20,115 nt of DNA, from assembly GCA_964468415.1 (NCBI GenBank), contig CAYXUS010000244.1, forward strand, positions 1-20,115. The letters are read 5' to 3'. The notes beneath the pieces are model-generated. The model was not told where the DNA came from and ran no database searches. It worked only from the letters and a program-made list of their open reading frames with translations. The position numbers and the translations under genes were made by a program. Of the stretch, positions 15,128 through 20,115 are shown piece after piece. Positions within the stretch are counted from its first letter, which is position 1. Every line of letters begins with the position of its first letter. This stretch comes from Caldithrix sp964468415. Lineage in GTDB: Bacteria > Calditrichota > Calditrichia > Calditrichales > Calditrichaceae.

Positions 15128-15502
15128 ATGAGAAAGTTTACCGTCGTTCTGTTAATGCTGTTCACGACCATTCTTTTAAGCCTTAATCTCTTTGCCGGGC
15201 AAGACAAAGACAAAAAAATGGCTAAACACCCCAAAGTGAATTTTTCCGTGAGTTGTGTGGAATGCCACACCAACGTAACCCCGGACATTGTGAAAGAATG
15301 GAAAAGCAGCAAACATGGCGAAATGAATTTTGGCTGTTACATGTGTCATGGAGACGGCCAACAGGAATTTTATCCCCGACCGGGTTCCGATCGTTGCATA
15401 AGTTGCCACGGCGACCACGCGGTTGATTTTTCCAAAACCAAGGCAACAAACTGCTTCGATTGCCATCAGGGGCATACTTTAAAATTCCATAAAAACAATT
15501 AG
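15128..15502 (+). CDS. napM: periplasmic tetrahaem c-type cytochrome, NapM-like
   Basis: 124 residues with a ribosome binding site AGAGGA. A signal peptide (about 1-23, ending LFAG) is followed by a small Lys/His-rich domain with four haem attachment sites: CVECH (43-47), CYMCH (70-74), CISCH (90-94) and CFDCH (109-113). Extra histidines (His34, His63, His97, His116, His121) can serve as distal ligands. Size, haem number and place just before a short-type napA match NapM of the Desulfovibrio desulfuricans napCMADGH cluster. It would carry electrons from the NapG/NapH side to NapA in the periplasm, in place of the dihaem NapB. It lies 12 bp before napA. The name is by position and haem count; sequence-level orthology was not tested. 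Confidence 0.8.
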   Translation: MRKFTVVLLMLFTTILLSLNLFAGQDKDKKMAKHPKVNFSVSCVECHTNVTPDIVKEWKSSKHGEMNFGCYMCHGDGQQEFYPRPGSDRCISCHGDHAVDFSKTKATNCFDCHQGHTLKFHKNN

Positions 15503-15514
15503 TTTGGAGGCATT

Positions 15515-17782
15515 ATGAGTATTTCGCGCAGAGAATTTTTAAAAGTTTCTGCTGCAGCCACCGCCGCATCGACCATTGGCGTATCCTTTTTGCCGGGTAT
15601 GCAAAAAGATTTGTTTGCCGACGGCTTAAACTGGCATAAGTCGGTTTGCCGTTTTTGTGGTGTCGGATGCGGGGTGATGATTGGCAAAAAAAACGGAAAA
15701 GTGGTTGCCGTTAAGGGCGACACGCAAAATCCGATCAACAAAGGGCATTTGTGCGTCAAAGCATTTTATTTGCACAAAATCGTTTACGCTAAAACCCGTC
15801 TGCTCCATCCCATGATCAAAAAGAACGGGAAATTCGAACGCGTAAGCTGGGACGAAGCATTAGGCTATGTGGCCAAAAAGTTCAACGAAATTCGCAAACA
15901 ATACGGACCGGACGCCCTGGCCTTTTACGGTTCGGGACAGGCCGAAACCGAAGAGACCTACATGGCCAACAAACTGTTCAAAGGTGCCATTGGCACGAAC
16001 AACGTAGAAGGTAATCCGCGCCTGTGTATGGCCAGTGCCGTAGGCGGTTACTTAACCAGCCTGGGTAAGGACGAACCGGCCGGTACCTATGCCGACATCG
16101 AAAAAGCCGAACTATTCCTTCTGGTCGGTACGAACACGGCCGAGGCGCATCCCATCGTTTTTGAACGCCTCATGCGCCACAAGGCCAAAAATCCCGATGT
16201 AAAAATCATCATCATCGATCCGCGTAAAACCCCAACCGATCAGGTCGCCGATCTCCATCTCTTCCCCAAACCCGGCTGGGATTTGGCCATTCTGCACGCC
16301 ATGGCCCGTATTTTGATTAAGGAAGGTTACGCGGACGAAGATTTCATCAAGAACCACGTGAATTTCCATGACAATAAAAAGAAGATTTCTTTTGAAGATT
16401 ACAAGAAATTTCTGGAGCAATTCACTCCCGAAGCCGCAGCCAAAATCAGCGGCGTAAAACCGGAAGAAATCGTCAAAGCGGCACGCATGTTCGGCAAAGC
16501 CAAAACGGCCATGAGCATGTGGACCATGGGATTAAACCAACGTACCCGCGGCGTTTGGGCCAACAACCTGGTGACCAACCTGCATCTGATTACCGGCAAG
16601 ATCGGCATTCCGGGTTGCGATTCCTTCTCCCTGACCGGACAGCCCAATGCCTGTGGTGGTGTGCGTGAAGGCGGCGGCTTGTGCCATCTGTTACCGGCCC
16701 ACCGTGTCGTTAAAAACCCCAAGCATCGTGCCGAAGTGGCCAAAGTTTGGGGCGTGCCGGTAGAAAACATTCAACCCAAACCCGGCAAACACACCGTAGC
16801 CATGTTCGATGCCCTGAATAAAGGCGAAATCAAGGGCATTTACATCATGTGTACCAACCCGGCACAATCGCTGCCCAATGCCAGTAAATACTGGAAAGGG
16901 CTCAAAGAACAATTCGTCGTTGTTGCCGAATCGTTCTTCCCCACGGCCACAACCGAATATGCCGATGTGGTTTTACCGGCTGCCTTCTGGTCTGAGAAAG
17001 AAGGCGTGTACGGCTGTACCGAACGTCGTTCGCAGTACATGGAAAAGGTAATCGAACCGCAGGGCGAAGCACGCTGGGATGCATTCATTTTGCGTGATCT
17101 GGCCATTAAGATGGGCTTCAAAAAATACTTCGAAAAATACAAAACCGCCGATGACATCTGGAACGAATACATTTCGCTGACCAAAGGTACCGACATGGAT
17201 TTGAGCGGTGCACCTTACGAACGTCTGAAAAAGATACGCGGCATTACCTGGCCGGTACCCAGTGTGGACCATCCCGGAACGTACAAACGCTACACCAAAG
17301 GCGATCCTATCTTTGATGCTTTGCCGGCAGAAAAGAAAAAAGGACGCCGCATGTACTTTTACGGCAAGCCCGATGGCAAGGCCATTGTTTGGGCACGCCC
17401 GGCCAAAGGTCCGGAAGAACCGACCGATGATCAATACCCTTTGGCTCTTTCGACCGGCCGTGTACTGGAACACTGGCATACTATGACGATGACCGGCACC
17501 GTTCCGGAATTAACCCGTGCCGTTCCGGTGGCTTACGTGGAAATTAATCCCCAGGACGCTAAAAAATTAGGCATCGAAAACAAGGATCAGGTTATTGTGG
17601 AAACGCGCCGGGGTAAGTTGCAAATCGAAGCTCGCGTCATCGATCGGCCGGAACCGGGCACCATTTTTATCCCGTGGCATTGGGAAAAATGGATGGCCAA
17701 CATTCTGACCATCGATGCTTTTGACCCCGGTTCAAAAGAGCCGGAATACAAAGTGTGCGCAGCCCGAGTTCGCAAAGCATAA
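15515..17782 (+). CDS. napA: periplasmic nitrate reductase catalytic subunit, short monomeric type
   Basis: 755 residues from ATG 15515 after TTTGGAGG. A Tat leader SRREFLK (4-10) precedes the hydrophobic stretch. The [4Fe-4S] ligands are Cys45, Cys48, Cys52 and Cys80 (CRFCGVGC...GHLCVKA), with the conserved Lys82 between cluster and cofactor. NPRLCMASAVGGY carries Cys171, the molybdenum ligand. The protein reduces nitrate to nitrite with a bis-MGD molybdenum centre. The length (E. coli NapA is about 828) and the sequence, from NPRLCMASAVGGY to the C-terminal EPEYKVCAARVRKA, agree closely with the monomeric Desulfovibrio desulfuricans enzyme, which works without NapB. Electrons probably come from the tetrahaem protein encoded just upstream. 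A terminator-like hairpin follows. Confidence 0.97.
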   Translation: MSISRREFLKVSAAATAASTIGVSFLPGMQKDLFADGLNWHKSVCRFCGVGCGVMIGKKNGKVVAVKGDTQNPINKGHLCVKAFYLHKIVYAKTRLLHPMIKKNGKFERVSWDEALGYVAKKFNEIRKQYGPDALAFYGSGQAETEETYMANKLFKGAIGTNNVEGNPRLCMASAVGGYLTSLGKDEPAGTYADIEKAELFLLVGTNTAEAHPIVFERLMRHKAKNPDVKIIIIDPRKTPTDQVADLHLFPKPGWDLAILHAMARILIKEGYADEDFIKNHVNFHDNKKKISFEDYKKFLEQFTPEAAAKISGVKPEEIVKAARMFGKAKTAMSMWTMGLNQRTRGVWANNLVTNLHLITGKIGIPGCDSFSLTGQPNACGGVREGGGLCHLLPAHRVVKNPKHRAEVAKVWGVPVENIQPKPGKHTVAMFDALNKGEIKGIYIMCTNPAQSLPNASKYWKGLKEQFVVVAESFFPTATTEYADVVLPAAFWSEKEGVYGCTERRSQYMEKVIEPQGEARWDAFILRDLAIKMGFKKYFEKYKTADDIWNEYISLTKGTDMDLSGAPYERLKKIRGITWPVPSVDHPGTYKRYTKGDPIFDALPAEKKKGRRMYFYGKPDGKAIVWARPAKGPEEPTDDQYPLALSTGRVLEHWHTMTMTGTVPELTRAVPVAYVEINPQDAKKLGIENKDQVIVETRRGKLQIEARVIDRPEPGTIFIPWHWEKWMANILTIDAFDPGSKEPEYKVCAARVRKA

Positions 17783-17803
17783 GGCACACCATGCACCACA
17801 CGG

Positions 17804-17832
17804 GGGAAGCCGTAGGATGCGGCTTCCCTTTT
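17804..17832 (+). terminator. terminator-like hairpin between napA and napF
   Basis: GGGAAGCCG and CGGCTTCCC form a perfect 9-bp stem with a 7-nt loop, followed by TTTT and an A/T-rich stretch. It starts 22 bp after the napA stop and ends about 20 bp before napF. Because the genes beyond are obviously part of the same pathway, partial termination or 3'-end protection of the napM-napA message is likelier than full stop. Confidence 0.75.
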
Positions 17833-17852
17833 AATAATTAAGGTTGGGAATA

Positions 17853-18410
17853 ATGGGATCAGCGATTTCTCGTAAAGATTTCTTCAAAGAACTGTTTGGC
17901 TTTTTCAAGCAGGAGGTAGAAAAAGGAAGCCGTCCCGGCCTACGGCACAGTAGCAAGGTGCTTCCACCGCCGGGGGCACAATCGCTTGAACATTATTTGC
18001 AAAACTGTACCCAGTGTTACGAATGCGTTTCGGTTTGCCCACCGCTGGCTCTGGAAGTGCATCGGGAGGCAACATCTCAGTTTTACGGATATCCGGTTAT
18101 CAATCCCAAACGGGAGCTCTGCAGCCAGTGTGCGGATTATCCCTGCATTCAGGCCTGTCCCACCCCGGCCCTTACTGTGGAAAATGCCGCCCGGTCCCTG
18201 TTTCGGGCGCAAATTGTCCAAGAATACTGCCTGGCTTATCAGGGGCATTTCTGTCTTTCGTGCCTTAATGCCTGCCAGGAAAATGCCATTAAATGGAATG
18301 CACAGGGCGTGCCGGAAATTACGCAGGAACTGTGTACGGCATGCGGTGTTTGCGTGCCGGTTTGTCCCGCACCCGAGCAAGCCATTGTGTTTCAATTAAC
18401 CATTTCTTAA
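17853..18410 (+). CDS. napF: NapF-like cytoplasmic ferredoxin, four cysteine clusters
   Basis: 185 residues from ATG 17853 (a TTG at 17844 is possible). Four cysteine clusters: CTQCYECVSVCP (52-63), CSQCADYPCIQACP (90-103), the NapF-typical CLAYQGHFCLSCLNAC (126-141) and CTACGVCVPVCP (161-172). E. coli NapF has the same layout, including the CLAYQ...C element. The N-terminus ISRKDFFKELFGFF recalls the SRR start of NapF; it lacks both the second Arg and a hydrophobic core, so no export is expected. NapF is a cytoplasmic helper that interacts with NapA before export, perhaps in cluster or cofactor maturation. It sits between napA and napD, 14 bp before the latter. Assignment rests on the cluster spacing. 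Confidence 0.85.
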   Translation: MGSAISRKDFFKELFGFFKQEVEKGSRPGLRHSSKVLPPPGAQSLEHYLQNCTQCYECVSVCPPLALEVHREATSQFYGYPVINPKRELCSQCADYPCIQACPTPALTVENAARSLFRAQIVQEYCLAYQGHFCLSCLNACQENAIKWNAQGVPEITQELCTACGVCVPVCPAPEQAIVFQLTIS

Positions 18411-18424
18411 TGAAGGAGGGAATT

Positions 18425-18703
18425 ATGGCCATTGCCGGTGTAGTTATTGCCACCCAACCGCAAAAAGCCATGCATGTGATGGAACAGCTCAATAAAACGC
18501 CGCAGGTAACCACTTACGGCGTTTACAACGATAGCCAGATTGTTGCGGTTTTCGAATCGGATACGGCCAACGGGCTCAAAGAACTCAGCAAAGAAATTCA
18601 GGAAAACATCGACGGAATTCTGGGAATCTATCCCAGTTACGTCACTTTTGAAGACGAGATGGAAGGCTTTCGTGAAGAATTTTCTTCTTCGCAAAATGCG
18701 TAA
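18425..18703 (+). CDS. napD: NapD, Tat proofreading chaperone of NapA
   Basis: 92 residues from ATG 18425 with ribosome binding site AAGGAGGG; longer in-frame readings from 18293 overlap napF and are rejected. The protein has the ferredoxin-like beta-alpha-beta layout of NapD: strand AIAGVVIATQP (2-12), helix PQKAMHVMEQLNK (12-24), strand TTYGVYNDSQIVAVFE (29-44), helix (47-62), strand GILGIYPSYVTFED (64-77). GVVIATQP and the late GIYPSYVTFED are the family's recognisable parts. NapD binds the Tat signal of NapA and keeps the apo-enzyme in the cytoplasm until the molybdenum cofactor is in. The C-terminal tail after residue 78 is acidic and Ser-rich. Confidence 0.92.
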   Translation: MAIAGVVIATQPQKAMHVMEQLNKTPQVTTYGVYNDSQIVAVFESDTANGLKELSKEIQENIDGILGIYPSYVTFEDEMEGFREEFSSSQNA

Positions 18704-18733
18704 CCGAACATAACCCGGAACGAGGATAACTCA

Positions 18734-19240
18734 ATGCTTCTGGAATGGTTAAACAAAATTGCGCAGTACCATGCTCCGTTACGTCCCCCCGGAGCCGTAG
18801 ACGAAGACGAATTTTTACGCAAATGTATTCGCTGCCGGCGGTGCGAAGAGGTGTGCCCGTACGACTCGATTATTATGGCCCACGGCGAACACGGGCAAAA
18901 GGTAGGTACGCCGTTCATTTATGCCCGGCGTATTCCCTGCTATTTGTGCATGAAGTGTACGGAGGTATGCCCCACCCAGGCTTTGCTGCCCATTAAAAAA
19001 GAAGAAAAAGAAAAAGTAAAAATGGGGCTGGCCAAAATAGACACGACCACTTGCCTGGCCTACAACGGAATAATTTGCCGCGCCTGTTACGAACGATGCC
19101 CCATTTACCGGGAAGCCATCACGCTTGAAAATGAAATGTACCCGGTCGTACATCCGGAGCACTGCGTAGGATGCGGGATTTGTGAAAATGTTTGTCCGAA
19201 CGATCCCCCATCGATCATTGTAAAAAGCGCTCATGCGTAA
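18734..19240 (+). CDS. napG: NapG-like four-cluster ferredoxin, no Tat leader
   Basis: 168 residues from ATG 18734. RPPGAVDEDEFLRKC (17-31) matches the NapG/MauM opening, and four clusters follow: CIRCRRCEEVCP (31-42), CYLCMKCTEVCP (69-80), CLAYNGIICRACYERCP (107-123) and CVGCGICENVCP (144-155). NapG normally passes electrons from membrane NapH to the periplasmic nitrate reductase pathway and carries a Tat leader. Here only 16 residues precede the RPPG element, with no twin arginine and no hydrophobic core, and the napD stop in the same frame at 18701 excludes a hidden leader. The protein is therefore cytoplasmic or exported with a partner. It lies 30 bp after napD and 15 bp before napH. Confidence 0.88.
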   Translation: MLLEWLNKIAQYHAPLRPPGAVDEDEFLRKCIRCRRCEEVCPYDSIIMAHGEHGQKVGTPFIYARRIPCYLCMKCTEVCPTQALLPIKKEEKEKVKMGLAKIDTTTCLAYNGIICRACYERCPIYREAITLENEMYPVVHPEHCVGCGICENVCPNDPPSIIVKSAHA

Positions 19241-19255
19241 CTGACGGGAAAAGCG

Positions 19256-20115
19256 ATGAAAACAATGAGCTCATTCGAACAAAAATTTTACCGGAATCTG
19301 CATTGGATCCGACGCCTGACCCAGTGGTCGGTAGTCGTTTTTATTTTCGTGGTGCCTTTTTTAAACCGGCAGGGCATTCACGCCATAATCGGCACATTCT
19401 ACAGCATCCGCATCGGCCATCTGGATTTGATGGACCCGGCACTGATGTTTCAAACCATTTTGCTCACACAAAATATTTACTTCCCGGCAATTTTAGCCGG
19501 CAGCATTCCCATCATTCTGGCTCTGGTCTTTGGCCGGGTTTTTTGCAGTTGGATGTGTCCGTACAATTTGCTTTCGGAATATGTGGGCGCCTTGCGCAAG
19601 CGCGTGTTCCCCAAAAAGCAAACGCGCATTTTAAACCACAATCCGCGCCCCCACTGGTACTGGACGGTTTTAGGAAGCATCGTCTCCCTGTTGATGGTTA
19701 GCGGCCTGCCCGTCATCACCTATCTTTCCATGCCGGGACTCATTTCATCCCAGGTGGCCGATCTGGTCTTGCACGCAACCATTGGGGTAGAAATTTCTCT
19801 GGTAATCATTCTGCTGTTAATCGAATTCTTTTTTGCGCCCCATTTCTGGTGCAAATACGCCTGTCCGGTGGGCGCCGTATTGACACTCTTCCGCTACAAA
19901 CACACCATGCGCGTGCAGTTCGATCCCAAAGGATGCACCTGCCAGGACCTTAAAGCCCTGTCGTGCAATGCGGCCTGTCCGCTGGGGTTAGACCCACGGC
20001 ATAAGGACATTTCCCCCTATTGCTACAACTGTGGCGAATGCATTTATGCCTGCCACAAGCATCAGGGAAAAAGTTTAAGTTTTTCCTTCCAAACCAATAA
20101 ACAAAAAAACATTAT
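19256..20115 (+). CDS. napH: NapH-like membrane quinol dehydrogenase ferredoxin, partial at right edge
   Basis: 286 codons from ATG 19256, still open at the last base; E. coli NapH is about 287 residues, so most of the protein is here. Membrane helices lie at about 22-36, 76-96, 136-156 and 174-194. After helices 2 and 4 come the two NapH cysteine motifs CSWMCP (97-102) and CKYACP (199-204). The C-terminal part has a CTC...CNAACPLGLDPR element (227-248) and CYNCGECIYAC (256-266), two Fe-S-binding sites. NapH oxidises menaquinol and passes electrons to NapG. It begins 15 bp after napG, with GGGA as ribosome binding site; a second ATG at 19265 is possible. Confidence 0.92.
   Translation, partial: MKTMSSFEQKFYRNLHWIRRLTQWSVVVFIFVVPFLNRQGIHAIIGTFYSIRIGHLDLMDPALMFQTILLTQNIYFPAILAGSIPIILALVFGRVFCSWMCPYNLLSEYVGALRKRVFPKKQTRILNHNPRPHWYWTVLGSIVSLLMVSGLPVITYLSMPGLISSQVADLVLHATIGVEISLVIILLLIEFFFAPHFWCKYACPVGAVLTLFRYKHTMRVQFDPKGCTCQDLKALSCNAACPLGLDPRHKDISPYCYNCGECIYACHKHQGKSLSFSFQTNKQKNI

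Noticed and set aside
16973..17479. 168-codon minus-strand frame within napA
   Set aside because: It is antisense to a conserved enzyme, without ribosome binding site or recognisable domain; a shadow of napA codon usage.
19192..19701. 169-codon plus-strand frame overlapping napG end and napH
   Set aside because: Its product is rich in His/Pro/Arg without a fold; the napH frame from 19256 carries the CxxxCP motifs and membrane helices.
1..20115. Mobile element, prophage, CRISPR or defence island
   Set aside because: No transposase, integrase, phage gene, repeat-spacer array or target-site duplication was seen; all larger genes read as metabolic, regulatory or envelope genes.

Overview
The window reads as chromosomal DNA of a Gram-negative, nitrate-respiring bacterium. 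It encodes an outer-membrane beta-barrel, lipoproteins with lipoboxes, c-type haem proteins and a Tat-exported molybdoenzyme. The NapA is the short, NapB-independent type known from Desulfovibrio desulfuricans. Base composition looks balanced, and -10 boxes are mostly TATATT. A Calditrichota-like (Caldithrix-type) or deltaproteobacterial-like organism fits; the first is my guess from general gene style and has no marker behind it. There are no tRNAs, rRNAs, CRISPR arrays or transposases.

Left part (1-2682, minus strand). A 59-aa helix-turn-helix-like protein ends at its own terminator. An Rrf2-family regulator with three spaced cysteines follows, with its own promoter, a palindrome at the expected transcription start and a terminator. 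Then come a PepSY-type four-helix membrane protein with Asp-box-like periplasmic sequence and, coupled by an ATGA overlap, a small membrane protein that runs off the left edge.

Middle part (2683-10013). A lipoprotein trypsin-like protease lies tail-to-tail with a DUF2459 membrane-anchored protein. Next are a soluble hybrid histidine kinase with four PAS domains and a receiver, an unrecognised protein with degenerate YD/MORN-like repeats, and a CsgG-like lipoprotein with a C-terminal TPR-like part.

Right part (10031-20115) is the main system. A histidine kinase whose periplasmic domain is a Tll0287-like (DUF3365) c-haem sensor with a CxxCH motif overlaps an NtrC-type sigma-54 activator gene. 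Divergent from them is an operon: outer-membrane barrel, tetrahaem cytochrome (NapM-like), napA, napF, napD, napG, napH (the last cut by the right edge). The divergent region holds a near-consensus -24/-12 promoter and three nested inverted repeats about 110-150 bp upstream of the expected start, as expected for NtrC-type enhancers. The model I infer: redox state or NO/ligand at the periplasmic haem controls kinase activity, the activator binds the dyads, and sigma-54 polymerase transcribes the nap operon. Electrons would go quinol -> NapH/NapG -> tetrahaem NapM -> NapA, with no NapB or NapC in view. Unusual points are the NapG without a Tat leader, the barrel gene heading the operon, and two strong intercistronic hairpins.
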